From assembly GCF_900107095.1 (NCBI RefSeq), contig NZ_FNOR01000001.1:62001-126000 (forward strand): a stretch of DNA of 64,000 bases, read 5' to 3'. The stretch comes from Collimonas sp. OK242 (GTDB taxonomy: Bacteria; Pseudomonadota; Gammaproteobacteria; Burkholderiales; Burkholderiaceae_D). The notes under the pieces are model-generated. The model ran no database searches and was not told where the DNA came from. It saw only the letters and a program-made list of their open reading frames with translations. Both the position numbers and the translations under genes were made by a program. This document shows positions 32,431 to 41,205 of this stretch, one piece after another (the first letter of the stretch is position 1; each line of letters starts with the position of its first letter).

Positions 32431-33330
32431 ATGACTGCGCAAGAACACAATCCGGAACCGAATAATCCGCTCGGCATAGACGGCATTGAATTCATCGAAT
32501 ATGCCAGCGCCCAGCCGTTGGCGCTGGGGGCGTTGCTGGAGCAAATGGGATTTGTAGCGACTGCCCGCCATCGTTCGCGTGAGGTGACCTTGTACCGCCA
32601 GGGCACGATGAATGTGATCGTCAATGCCGATCCATCCTCTTTGCCGCAAGCCGGCAGCGAGCCGCAAGCGACGGTGATCAGCGCGCTTGCGTTGCGGGTA
32701 CGTGATGCAGACGCCGCGTATCGCCATGCGATCGAGATGGGCGCCTGGGCGATCCAGACCCGCGCCGGAGTGATGGAACTGAATATCCCGGGCGTGCACG
32801 GGGTCGGCGATTCGATCCTGTACTTCGTCGATCGCTTTCGCGACTTCTCCATCTACGACGTCGACTTCAAACCGATCTTGAACGCGCCAGCCAACCCGCC
32901 AGCACTGGCCGGCATGCATTTTTTTGGCGTGGTGCAAACGATAGGGCGCGACCGTTCGCCGGAATGGATAGATTTTTACCAGCAGCTGATGGATTTCAGG
33001 CCGCTGCCGCAAGGCTGCTATTTCGGGGTTTTGCCAAAAGGGGTTTTGCTGGAAAGCCCTTGTCATGGCTTTTATCTGCAACTGGTAGAGCCGCCCGAGG
33101 GCGCCGCCGGCTTGCAGTGGGATGAACAATTGGTGCGCGTTGGACTGGGCGCGCCTGATGTGCTGGACGCTGTGCGGCAGCTGAAACAAAGAGGCATCGT
33201 GTTCATCGACCGCGAACCGGCGCAGGCCAGCGCAAAGGGCGCATTGACGCAGCTCTACAAAAGCGGCATCAGTTTCGAGCTGGTAGTTAGCCGCCAAGAT
33301 ATCAGCCGCCAGGAGCAGCAACATGCTTGA
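32431..33330 (+). CDS. HPPD-like VOC-fold protein of the quinate/shikimate cluster
   Basis: 299 residues with two vicinal-oxygen-chelate halves, as in 4-hydroxyphenylpyruvate dioxygenases: GIDGIEFIEYASAQPLALGA, then PGVHGVGDSILYFVDRF and MHFFGVVQTIGRDRSPEWID. In bacterial QuiC-type 3-dehydroshikimate dehydratases an HPPD-like domain is fused behind a TIM-barrel domain. Here the TIM-barrel part is a separate gene (34168-35055), with a dehydrogenase gene between. It may therefore be the detached C-terminal half of that enzyme, or a true dioxygenase; the sequence alone does not decide. It overlaps the next gene by 8 bases. Confidence 0.75.
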   Translation: MTAQEHNPEPNNPLGIDGIEFIEYASAQPLALGALLEQMGFVATARHRSREVTLYRQGTMNVIVNADPSSLPQAGSEPQATVISALALRVRDADAAYRHAIEMGAWAIQTRAGVMELNIPGVHGVGDSILYFVDRFRDFSIYDVDFKPILNAPANPPALAGMHFFGVVQTIGRDRSPEWIDFYQQLMDFRPLPQGCYFGVLPKGVLLESPCHGFYLQLVEPPEGAAGLQWDEQLVRVGLGAPDVLDAVRQLKQRGIVFIDREPAQASAKGALTQLYKSGISFELVVSRQDISRQEQQHA

Positions 33331-34171
33331 GATTTCCGGCAACACCCGTATTTTCCCGGTGATCGGCTGGCCGGTCGAGCAAGTCAAAGCGCCGGCCTTG
33401 TTCAATGCTTACTTCAAGCAACACAACATCGATGCCCGCGTGATTCCGCTCAAGATCGCGCCGGCTGGCTATATTTCCGCGGTGCGCATGCTAATGGCGG
33501 CAGAGAACGTGGGCGGCATCCTGGTGTCGATCCCGCACAAGCCGATGAGCGTGGACGCGGTAGACCAGCCGACTTCGCGCGCAGTACTGGCGGGCGCTTG
33601 CAATGCCATCTACAAAAGCCAGGATGGACAGACCCTGATCGGCGATCTGATCGATGGCGAAGGTTTCATCCGCGCCTTCGACCGCACCTGTGGCAGCACG
33701 CCATTCGACTGGCCACGCGCCAGGGCCTTGGTAGTCGGCAGCGGCGGCGTCGGCTGCGCGGTGGCTGCAGCGCTGGCGGCGCGTGGCATTGGCCATGTCG
33801 CCATTTACGATACGCGGCGGGAGCAAGCCGAAGCGCTGCGGCAGCGCCTGCTGAACATGTTCAGCGCCACCGAAGTGGTGATCGGAACGCCGTCTGCCGC
33901 GGGTTATGACCTGGTCGTCAATTCGACGCCGCTGGGCATGAGCGCGGACGATCCGCTGCCGCTGGACCTGAATTGCGTCGCGCCGTCTTGCATCGTCGCC
34001 GACTGCGGCATGAAGATAGAAATGACGCGGCTGCTGGTGGAAGCGCAGCGCCATGGCTGCCGTATCCAGAAGGGGCGCGAGATGATGATCGAACAAGCGC
34101 CGCTGTATCTGGAACTGTTCGGCTGGCCGGGGGTGTCGTCAGATGCTTTTCGCGTGCTGGAGGCGATATGA
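33323..34171 (+). CDS. Shikimate/quinate dehydrogenase (AroE family)
   Basis: 282 residues. The substrate domain reads FPVIGWPVEQVKAPALFNAY, then VGGILVSIPHKPMSVDAVDQ with the catalytic Lys of PHK. The Rossmann part is ALVVGSGGVGCAVAAALAAR, then NSTPLGMSADDPLP. The N-terminal S-x-SP motif that contacts the shikimate carboxylate in biosynthetic AroE is replaced by VEQVKAP, so substrate preference may be shifted, for example to quinate or 3-dehydroshikimate derivatives. Overlaps of 8 and 4 bases with its neighbours show an operon for quinate/shikimate breakdown and not for aromatic amino-acid synthesis. Confidence 0.85.
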   Translation: MLEISGNTRIFPVIGWPVEQVKAPALFNAYFKQHNIDARVIPLKIAPAGYISAVRMLMAAENVGGILVSIPHKPMSVDAVDQPTSRAVLAGACNAIYKSQDGQTLIGDLIDGEGFIRAFDRTCGSTPFDWPRARALVVGSGGVGCAVAAALAARGIGHVAIYDTRREQAEALRQRLLNMFSATEVVIGTPSAAGYDLVVNSTPLGMSADDPLPLDLNCVAPSCIVADCGMKIEMTRLLVEAQRHGCRIQKGREMMIEQAPLYLELFGWPGVSSDAFRVLEAI

Positions 34172-35055
34172 ATCTGAGTAATTTCGGCATGGACAGCATT
34201 ACCTTAGCCGGACCGCTGGAGTCGAAACTGAATGCCTCCAAGGCCGCCGGGTTTTCACAAATCATGTTGTGGGCCAAGGACCTGGCCGGCCATCCCGGCG
34301 GCCTGGAGCAGGCGGTGCACCTGGTCAAGGCCAGCGGGGTTCGCGTTACCGGCATCCAGGTCATGCGCGACTTCGAGGGACTGTCCGGCGCCTTGCATGA
34401 ATACAAGCTCGACATCGCCAAGAACATGTTGCATGTGTGCCAGGCGGTCGGCGCACCGCTGCTGATGGTCTGTTCCAGCACCTCCAGCCAGGCTAGCGGC
34501 GAATTGCCCTTGATCGCGCGTCACCTGGCAAAGTTGGCGACGCTGGCGGTGCCGCTGGGCGTGCGCATCGGTTACGAAGCATTGTCGTGGGGCCGTCATG
34601 TCAACCAGTATACGCAATCGTGGGAAGCGGTAGAACTGGCCGACCACGCCAACCTGGGCGTGGTGCTCGATTCCTTTCACATGCTGGCGAATCAGGCCGA
34701 TCTGGACGGTTTGCAAGATATTCCCAGCGACAAGATCGCGCTGGTGCAGTTATCCGATTTCATGTGGCGCGATATCCGCAGCGCCGAAGAGCGGCTGGAA
34801 ACGGCGCGTCATCTGCGCGTGTTTCCAGGCGAGGGCGCGCACTCGAAAGAGCTGTCCGATTTGCTGCGCCGGCTGGATCGGGGCGGCTATCGCGGCGACT
34901 ACAGCTTCGAAGTCTTCAATGACGATTATTTGCAGCTGTCGCCCGATATCGTGGCGCGCCGTGCTCATCGCGCCGCCAAGTGGGTGACCGATCAGGTCCT
35001 GCGACGCAGCCTGCAGCTGCGTCAATCCGGCGCCGGACACCCGACCATGGCTTAG
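34168..35055 (+). CDS. Sugar phosphate isomerase/epimerase-type 3-dehydroshikimate dehydratase
   Basis: 295 residues from ATG 34168, which overlaps the previous stop by 4 bases. The TIM-barrel AP-endonuclease-2 fold shows in AGFSQIMLWAKDLAGHPGGL, then VRVTGIQVMRDFEGLSGALH, GVRIGYEALSWGRHVNQYTQ and LGVVLDSFHMLANQADLDGL, with the metal ligands Glu, Asp, His and Glu (YSFEVFND). This is the fold of AsbF and of the QuiC N-terminal domain, which convert 3-dehydroshikimate to protocatechuate. The position between shikimate dehydrogenase and dehydroquinase supports this role. Confidence 0.8.
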   Translation: MNLSNFGMDSITLAGPLESKLNASKAAGFSQIMLWAKDLAGHPGGLEQAVHLVKASGVRVTGIQVMRDFEGLSGALHEYKLDIAKNMLHVCQAVGAPLLMVCSSTSSQASGELPLIARHLAKLATLAVPLGVRIGYEALSWGRHVNQYTQSWEAVELADHANLGVVLDSFHMLANQADLDGLQDIPSDKIALVQLSDFMWRDIRSAEERLETARHLRVFPGEGAHSKELSDLLRRLDRGGYRGDYSFEVFNDDYLQLSPDIVARRAHRAAKWVTDQVLRRSLQLRQSGAGHPTMA

Positions 35056-35137
35056 CCGGCAGTAGTAAGCCTTACAAAAAACAATAGCTGCAAACAAAAA
35101 AATAAAGCAGCTTTAGCAAGGTTATCGAGGAGACAGC

Positions 35138-35611
35138 ATGACCCCACACCCAAAATCCGTTCTGGTTCTGAACGGTCCGAACCTGAATCTGCTTGGCGGC
35201 CGCGAACCGGCTGTGTATGGCGGCCAGACCCTGGCCGGCGTTGAAGCGATCTGCCGCGACGCCTGCACGAAGCACAACTTCACGCTGGATTTCCGCCAGT
35301 CGAATCACGAAGGCGTATTGATCGACTGGATTCACGAAGCGGGGGCCAGCCAGGCGGCCGGCGCCTTGGCTGGCGTAGTGTTCAACGCCGGCGCCTATAC
35401 CCATACCTCGATTGCCCTGCATGACGCCATCAAGGGCGCTGCCGTCCGCCTGGTCGAATTGCACATCTCGAACGTCCATGCACGGGAGCCGTTCCGCCAT
35501 CACTCGTGGTTATCGCCGGTGGCCCAGGGAGTAATCGCCGGGTTCGGCATTCACGGCTATGCGCTGGCGATTACTGCAATCGCAACGCAATCGATAACAA
35601 CGCGGCACTGA
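35138..35611 (+). CDS. aroQ: Type II 3-dehydroquinate dehydratase
   Basis: 157 residues. The type II signature is complete: VLNGPNLNLLGGREPAVYG, DFRQSNHEGVLIDWIHEA, VVFNAGAYTHTSIALHDAIK and LVELHISNVHAREPFRHHSW. It interconverts 3-dehydroquinate and 3-dehydroshikimate. Type II enzymes serve both biosynthesis and catabolism; here, between a 3-dehydroshikimate dehydratase and a porin/transporter set, the catabolic direction is likely. An A-rich spacer of 82 bases separates it from the previous gene. Confidence 0.95.
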   Translation: MTPHPKSVLVLNGPNLNLLGGREPAVYGGQTLAGVEAICRDACTKHNFTLDFRQSNHEGVLIDWIHEAGASQAAGALAGVVFNAGAYTHTSIALHDAIKGAAVRLVELHISNVHAREPFRHHSWLSPVAQGVIAGFGIHGYALAITAIATQSITTRH

Positions 35612-35681
35612 ACATTGTCGCGGCAGCATTGATCATAAATATTTAATCATTAACCATAAAAACAAACCAAATGGAGATGTC

Positions 35682-36803
35682 ATGAAGATAAATTTCGTCG
35701 CTGCCTGCAGCCTCGCCGCTTGTTCTGCTCTGGCGCAAGCCGAGCCCAACGTCACCTTGTATGGCGACGTCGACCAGTACCTGGGCTACATCCACAGTAG
35801 CAGCGGCACCAGCGTCATCGGTCTCAACGATGGCGCCATCTTGCGCAGCCGCCTTGGCTTGCGCGGCGTGGAAGAACTGGGCGGCGGCTACCAGACCAAA
35901 TTCACGCTGGAGCAAGGTTTGAACGCCAACACCGGCGGTGCGGCGGATTCCAGCCGTCTGTTCGACCGCCAGGCATGGGTCGGCATGAATACGCCGGCAG
36001 GCGAATTTCGTATCGGGCGCCAGAACAGCATTCCATTCTTCATCGGCGGCGCTATCGATTACACCGAACGCACGACTTACGGTTCGGTCATCAATACCTT
36101 CGGCGTGCCGTCGCGCTACGACAATGATCTTTCCTACAAGTCGCCGCGTTTAGCCGGTTTTCAGCTTGACGTGCATTACGCGCTGACCGAAACCGCAGGT
36201 GAGGGTGTAGGCGCACGCGGCGTCTATCAACTCGGGCTGGACTACAGCAAGGGGCCGTATCGTGCAGGTTACGCCGGACTGTGGGCCAAGCCGGCGGCGA
36301 AGGCGCTCTATTCAGAACGGGTGGTTTATCACAACCTGTATGCGGATTACGACTATGGCAAGGGCAAGCTTTATCTTGCCTACGTACGCAGCAACAACGT
36401 GACAGCCAATGCCAGCGGCAACAACGCCACCGCCATCCTCAGCAACGTCAGCATCCCCGGCAATGCCTTCGCGGGAAATAATCCAGACGTGCTGCGCATG
36501 TACAACATTTACCAGATATCGGCCGACTATCGTCTCACCCCGCAATGGCGGATCGGCGCCTTGTATGGGGTGATGAAGGACACTTCGCACCGGGATTCAG
36601 GAGCGCAGGGCGGCAACCTCGGGGCTTACTACGATTTATCCAAGCGCACCACGCTCTACAGTTTCGCCAACTACATGAAGAACGACGCCAACGCCGGTTT
36701 CCGTTTCAGCGGTTCCGCCGGTCCTACCGCCAACCTGGCCGGAGCAGACATCAATGGCAAACGCCTGGTCGGCTTGCAAGCCGGCATCCTGCATCGATTT
36801 TAA
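35682..36803 (+). CDS. Outer-membrane general porin
   Basis: 373 residues. The signal peptide ends SALAQA. The 16-strand Burkholderiales porin pattern is clear: NVTLYGDVDQYLGYIH at the start, LRSRLGLRGVEELGGGYQTK, FTLEQGLNANTGGAADSSRL, FDRQAWVGMNTPAGEFRIGR, and a C-terminal LQAGILHRF with the terminal Phe. It likely admits quinate, shikimate or related acids, because it lies between the catabolic enzymes and two matching carriers; specificity is inferred from position only. Confidence 0.92.
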   Translation: MKINFVAACSLAACSALAQAEPNVTLYGDVDQYLGYIHSSSGTSVIGLNDGAILRSRLGLRGVEELGGGYQTKFTLEQGLNANTGGAADSSRLFDRQAWVGMNTPAGEFRIGRQNSIPFFIGGAIDYTERTTYGSVINTFGVPSRYDNDLSYKSPRLAGFQLDVHYALTETAGEGVGARGVYQLGLDYSKGPYRAGYAGLWAKPAAKALYSERVVYHNLYADYDYGKGKLYLAYVRSNNVTANASGNNATAILSNVSIPGNAFAGNNPDVLRMYNIYQISADYRLTPQWRIGALYGVMKDTSHRDSGAQGGNLGAYYDLSKRTTLYSFANYMKNDANAGFRFSGSAGPTANLAGADINGKRLVGLQAGILHRF

Positions 36804-36835
36804 GCGCGCTATTTAAATCGCACTCTGAAAGCTAT

Positions 36836-36861
36836 GATGAAGAGAATTCGTTCTCTTCATC
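36836..36861. terminator. UUCG-capped hairpin between porin and carrier genes
   Basis: GATGAAGAGAA, TTCG, TTCTCTTCATC: a perfect 11-bp stem closed by a TTCG tetraloop, the very stable UUCG type in RNA. No T-tract follows. It sits 33 bases after the porin stop and 32 before the carrier start, so it may stabilise the porin mRNA or reduce read-through. Confidence 0.6.
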
Positions 36862-36893
36862 AAGAAAACCACCTATAGATCATCGAGGACGTT

Positions 36894-38258
36894 ATGTCTA
36901 CATCTACAGTATCGAAACAAATTCGGACGCCAGGCGCGACCAGCGCTGCCAATGCGGCGCCGCAGGCCGCCACTCGTTCACCGCGTAAAGCGGCGCTGGC
37001 CAGCTGGATCGGCAGCGCGGTCGAGTATTACGATTTTTTCATCTACGGCACTGCGGCCGCGCTGGTGTTCGGCAAGATATTTTTTCCATCGTTCGACCCG
37101 GTAGCGGCGACTGTAGCGGCTTTCGCCACGTTCGGCGTCGGTTATGTGACGCGGCCGATCGGTGCGGTGCTGCTGGGCCATATCGGCGACAGGTACGGGC
37201 GCAAGAAAGTGCTGACCTTTACTTTGTTGCTGATGGGGATATCCACCTTCACGGTCGGTTTGCTGCCAACTTACGGCCAGGTCGGTATCGCCGCCCCGAT
37301 CATGCTGGTGATACTGCGCATGCTGCAAGGCGTGTCGGCGGCAGGAGAGCAGGCGGGCGCCAATTCGATGACGCTGGAACATGCGCCGCCGCATCGGCGC
37401 GCCTTTTTTACCAGCTTCACCCTGAGCGGAACCCAGGCCGGCCTGATTCTCGCCACCCTGGTTTTCCTGCCTATTTCAGCGCTGCCTGAAGAGCAGTTAT
37501 TGTCCTGGGGCTGGCGCATTCCATTTTTCCTGAGCGCGATTGTGGTGTGGGTTGGCATCTGGGTGCGCCGCACCTTGCCCGAGACGCCTGCCTTCGAACA
37601 GGAAAAATCGCAGGCGCAGGGGGATAAACAAACCAAACTGCCGTTCATGGTGCTGCTGCGCGAGCATAAGAAGAGCCTGGCGCGTGTCATCTTTGCTGCC
37701 CAGATCTCGGTAGTGAGCACGATTTTCAGCGTGTTTACGCTGTCATACGCAGTCAACACCATCCATATTCCGCGTGCCACCATGCTGACCGTGCTGATAT
37801 TGGCAAATGTGGTGGCGCTGGCGGCGATTCCGGCGTTTGCCGCACTGTCGGATCGCATCGGCCGCAAGCCTGTGTTCATCTTTGGCGGGCTGGCCTGTGC
37901 CGGTCTGATCTGGCCCTATCTGTGGAGCATCAGCCAGGCCAATATCCCGCTGATCTATGTTTTCGGCCTGCTTTTGTCCGGGGTTGTCTATAGCGCGGCG
38001 AATGGCGTCTGGCCATCCTTGTACGGCGAAATGTTCGATACCCGGGTGCGTCTGTCCGGCATGGCCATCGGTACCCAGATTGGGTTTGCCCTGGGCGGCT
38101 TCGCACCGACTATCAGTGCGGCGATCTTGAAACCTGGCGCGGACGGCTGGATGCCTGTAGCGATATTCGTCAGCGCTACCGCGATCATCTCCGCCATCTC
38201 CGCAGCCACGGCGCGCGAGACCTATCGCACGCCGATGCAAGAATTGGGAAAATCGTAA
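36894..38258 (+). CDS. MFS carrier, metabolite:H+ symporter (MHS) family
   Basis: 454 residues, twelve predicted TM segments. MHS signatures: ASWIGSAVEYYDFFIYGTAA, PIGAVLLGHIGDRYGRKKVL, and the loop DRIGRKPVF in the second half. Family members carry shikimate, protocatechuate, citrate or alpha-ketoglutarate. Position in the cluster suggests quinate or shikimate. Its last 34 codons are duplicated at 39789-39893 behind the next carrier gene. Confidence 0.92.
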   Translation: MSTSTVSKQIRTPGATSAANAAPQAATRSPRKAALASWIGSAVEYYDFFIYGTAAALVFGKIFFPSFDPVAATVAAFATFGVGYVTRPIGAVLLGHIGDRYGRKKVLTFTLLLMGISTFTVGLLPTYGQVGIAAPIMLVILRMLQGVSAAGEQAGANSMTLEHAPPHRRAFFTSFTLSGTQAGLILATLVFLPISALPEEQLLSWGWRIPFFLSAIVVWVGIWVRRTLPETPAFEQEKSQAQGDKQTKLPFMVLLREHKKSLARVIFAAQISVVSTIFSVFTLSYAVNTIHIPRATMLTVLILANVVALAAIPAFAALSDRIGRKPVFIFGGLACAGLIWPYLWSISQANIPLIYVFGLLLSGVVYSAANGVWPSLYGEMFDTRVRLSGMAIGTQIGFALGGFAPTISAAILKPGADGWMPVAIFVSATAIISAISAATARETYRTPMQELGKS

Positions 38259-38288
38259 GCAGCATGAATTTGACATGTGGAGACAACA

Positions 38289-39647
38289 ATGAAAACAATA
38301 ATACTTACAAGCGAGCAGATGATTGCCAACCGCCGATCCCGCAAGGCGGCGTTCGGCAGCTTCGTCGGCGCAGTCGTCGACTGGTATGATTTTCTGCTTT
38401 ACGGCATCATCGCCGCGCTGGTGTTCAACAGCCAGTTCTTCCCCAGCGTCAGCCCGACCATCGGCACGCTGGCCGCCTTCGCCACCTTCGGCGTCGGTTT
38501 TCTGTTCCGGCCGCTGGGCGGCATTGTGTTCGGCCATTTCGGCGACCGGCTTGGCAGAAAACGCATGCTGGTGATCACCGTAATGATGATGGGCGTGTCC
38601 ACCGCATTGATCGGCTTGTTGCCTACCTACGCCAGCATCGGCTGGTATGCGCCGCTGGCGCTGGTGGTGCTGCGCGCCTTGCAGGGTTTTGCGGTCGGCG
38701 GCGAGTGGGGCGGAGCGGCGCTGATGGCGGTCGAAAGCGCGCCGGAAGGGAAGAAGGCGTTCTACAGCAGCGGTGTGCAGGTCGGTTATGGCGTCGGGCT
38801 GGTAATGGCAACCGGGATAGTTTCGATTCTCACCCACACGCTGGACAACGACGCCTTCATGGCGTGGGGCTGGCGCATTCCTTTCCTGATCAGCATCGTG
38901 CTGGTGCTGGTGGCGGCCTGGATCCGCTCGACCATGGAGGAATCGCAGGAATTTGTCGAGAAGGTCGGCGTCCATGGCGAGCATAAGGTGAAGATCCCGG
39001 TGCTGGCGGCGCTGCGCAATCATCCAGAGAGTTTCTTGCTGATCATTGCATTGCGCATGGCGGAGATGTTCACGATGTATATCGTCACCGCCTTTGCCTT
39101 GGCCTATTCAACCAAGAATCTGGGCATGTCGCGCGATCTGTTCCTGAATATCAGCCTGCTGGTGGGCGCCGTGAGTTGCGTCACGATTCCTGCTTTCGCG
39201 ATGCTGGCCGACCGGATCGGCCTGAAGCGCGTGTATGTAACAGGGGCGGTGATCGGCCTGCTTTCGGCATTGCCGTTTTTCCTGGCAATGGAAGCCCGTT
39301 CAGTAGCCTGGATCGTGATCTTTTCCGTGCTGCTGGCCAATATTGCGCACGACATGGTGGTCAGCGTGCAGCAACCTTTGTTCACCGCGTTTTTCGGCGC
39401 GGAATACCGTTACAGCGGCGCCGGCGTCGGTTATCAGTTCGCCAGCGTGATCTGCGGCGGATTTACCCCTTTTATTGCTACCGCCTTGCTTGGCGTTGAC
39501 GGTTCATGGCATGCCGTGGCGGCCTATCTGGCAGGCGGTTGCCTGCTGTCGGTAGTCGTTTCCTCGCGCATGACAATGGGAAAGTCGACGGTGCAAGCGT
39601 GTGCTGCTCCAGCCTACCAGCCGCCGCAGCAACCTGAATACCAATGA
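38289..39647 (+). CDS. Second MFS carrier, MHS family
   Basis: 452 residues from ATG 38289 (GGAG seven bases upstream); an in-frame GTG at 38277 is less likely. Twelve TM segments, with FGSFVGAVVDWYDFLLYGII, PLGGIVFGHFGDRLGRKRML and RALQGFAVGGEWGGAALMAV. It resembles shikimate/MHS carriers but is clearly different from the first one, so it is not a simple tandem copy. Two carriers in one cluster may divide quinate, shikimate or protocatechuate uptake. The gene ends QPPEQPEYQ-like, a Pro/Gln-rich tail. Confidence 0.9.
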   Translation: MKTIILTSEQMIANRRSRKAAFGSFVGAVVDWYDFLLYGIIAALVFNSQFFPSVSPTIGTLAAFATFGVGFLFRPLGGIVFGHFGDRLGRKRMLVITVMMMGVSTALIGLLPTYASIGWYAPLALVVLRALQGFAVGGEWGGAALMAVESAPEGKKAFYSSGVQVGYGVGLVMATGIVSILTHTLDNDAFMAWGWRIPFLISIVLVLVAAWIRSTMEESQEFVEKVGVHGEHKVKIPVLAALRNHPESFLLIIALRMAEMFTMYIVTAFALAYSTKNLGMSRDLFLNISLLVGAVSCVTIPAFAMLADRIGLKRVYVTGAVIGLLSALPFFLAMEARSVAWIVIFSVLLANIAHDMVVSVQQPLFTAFFGAEYRYSGAGVGYQFASVICGGFTPFIATALLGVDGSWHAVAAYLAGGCLLSVVVSSRMTMGKSTVQACAAPAYQPPQQPEYQ

Positions 39648-39788
39648 CCTGCGATGCGGCGATGATTTCCTCAAATAGACAGTGTATTGGAATTATTTTG
39701 AATATGGATTTTTTGAGGGAATGGAATGATTAGTGCGCCAAAAAAAAAGGGCAAACCACACCAATTTGCAAGAAAGGGCGATTACCCC

Positions 39789-39893
39789 AAGCCGGTAGCG
39801 ATATTCGTCAGCGCTGCCGCGATTAGCGCCGCTATCTCCGCAGCCACTGCGCGCGAAACCTATCGCACGCCGATGCATGCGCTCGGCAAATGA
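39789..39893 (+). pseudogene. Duplicated 3' end of the first MHS carrier gene
   Basis: The frame KPVAIFVSAAAISAAISAAT, ARETYRTPMHALGK, stop matches the last 34 codons of the carrier at 36894-38258 with few changes. No start or upstream carrier sequence is present. It follows the second carrier gene by 141 bases. This suggests that a third, similar carrier gene stood here and was deleted, or that recombination placed the second carrier between two copies. Not expected to be translated. Confidence 0.75.
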
Positions 39894-39940
39894 TAAAAGA
39901 GACGAATCTGCGGCGCGGGCCGCACTTTTTCCGCACTTTT

Positions 39941-40369
39941 TCAGTTCTTGCCGCTCACCTGGTCAAAGGTCTTTATCAAATCGGCCAGCGACTGCTTGCA
40001 AGCTGCTGCATTCGGCGTGCTTGCCCGCAGCGCCTCCAAAGCACGGTCTATGGCTTTGTCGACCAAGTGCCAATCGGCTGCCGCGCGCGGCTTCAGGCCC
40101 GCTTCGGCCGAATCCCAAGATAACTCCAGGTCTTTGATGCGCTTTTTCGCCCCTGGCAGATCACCTTTGTCCACGACAGAGGCGACGTCAACAGCGATGG
40201 CACGGAAAGCAGTCAAATCCCCAAGCTTCGATGGCGTTGCTGCTTCGACTGAAGCTATCATGCCGACGGATGACGGCGCGGCATATCCAGCGATAAATAC
40301 GACGGAGGCAAACATTACTGCAGAGAGAAGGCGGGTAATATTGCTTGAATTATTGTTGATTGAATTCAT
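39941..40369 (-). CDS. Exported hypothetical protein
   Basis: 142 residues from ATG 40369, preceded by AAAGGA; the in-frame ATG at 40390 is less well placed. The N terminus is a signal anchor ([20 protein letters not shown]). The mature part is helical: [20 protein letters not shown], then [20 protein letters not shown] and [19 protein letters not shown]. This looks like a small periplasmic helical protein. It sits 60 bp after the membrane-protein gene at 40429-41205 on the same strand, so both may form an operon. Function unknown. Confidence 0.7.
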   Translation of the reverse strand: MNSINNNSSNITRLLSAVMFASVVFIAGYAAPSSVGMIASVEAATPSKLGDLTAFRAIAVDVASVVDKGDLPGAKKRIKDLELSWDSAEAGLKPRAAADWHLVDKAIDRALEALRASTPNAAACKQSLADLIKTFDQVSGKN

Positions 40370-40428
40370 GACGTTTTCCTTTAAGAACAAATTGATAGTT
40401 GCATCCGGCCGGCTAAATTATTGAGCGA

Positions 40429-41205
40429 TTATTGCGCAGTTTCCGTCTTGAAGACTGCATTGCGCTGCGCCGCCACAACCAGTCCGATGATCACCACGAG
40501 GAACAACACACTCGTCAATTGCGCGCCGAGACCGAGACCCCCGTACTTCTCAGACTGCGACAGCAAGTCGCCAAGCGCTGCACCCAGCGGCCTCGTGAGG
40601 ATGTATGCGACCCAAAAGGTCAGCACCTTATTCGCGCCCAGACGGAATGCCGCCATTGTGATGGCAATCAGCAAGCCAAAGACCAGCACTCCCCATCGGA
40701 AACCCAGGCCCAAGGCCTCGGTGGCCAGGTCGCCCGCTGCGGTGCCGAGTGCAAAAGTGCACAAGATGGCGGCCCAATAGAACAGCTCTCGACGGCGCGT
40801 GAAAATCGCCTGGATGGAAAGCGTTCCCTCCCTTCGGTGCCACACCGCAAATATCCCGGCAAGAGCGGCAGCAAAAACTGTCGTACTGAGATAGAGGCTT
40901 ACGCCCAGGCCATCGGTTAACGCATCGGTGATCTGGGTGCCCGCCACGCTGACCAGCACCACGGTCAACCAGTACATCCACGGAACGTAGCGCCGTGCGC
41001 GGAGCTGCACGAAAAGTGCAATCGCCAGTAACGTTGCCATCACGCTAGCGGTAACGATTTGGCCGAAACCTGCGTTAACAGCAAGATAGTCCGCGCCGGT
41101 TTCGCCGACCGTGGTCGACATGATCTTGACGATCCAAAAACCTAGCGTGACTTCAGGAACTTTGTTTAAGCAGTCAGATGCCATTCGATTTGCCAATTTA
41201 TTCAT
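40429..41205 (-). CDS. COG4705-type integral membrane protein
   Basis: 258 residues with about seven TM segments. The N-terminal motif KVPEVTLGFWIVKIMSTTVG and ETGADYL, and the repeat of the same theme in the second half (ATEALGLGFRWGVLVFGLL, ILTRPLGAALGDLLSQSEK), are typical of COG4705 proteins. Function is unknown; members often lie near two-component or stress genes. The palindrome CCTAA-AAAC-TTAGG (41243-41256) lies 38 bases upstream of its start. Confidence 0.8.
   Translation of the reverse strand: MNKLANRMASDCLNKVPEVTLGFWIVKIMSTTVGETGADYLAVNAGFGQIVTASVMATLLAIALFVQLRARRYVPWMYWLTVVLVSVAGTQITDALTDGLGVSLYLSTTVFAAALAGIFAVWHRREGTLSIQAIFTRRRELFYWAAILCTFALGTAAGDLATEALGLGFRWGVLVFGLLIAITMAAFRLGANKVLTFWVAYILTRPLGAALGDLLSQSEKYGGLGLGAQLTSVLFLVVIIGLVVAAQRNAVFKTETAQ

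Noticed and set aside
32410-33405. A 331-codon minus-strand frame opposite the VOC gene
   Set aside because: The plus-strand VOC protein has clear HPPD-like motifs and operon overlaps; the antisense product has none.
37743-39023. A 426-codon minus-strand frame across both MHS carriers
   Set aside because: It is antisense to two clear twelve-TM carriers and crosses their junction; no start signal or domain.
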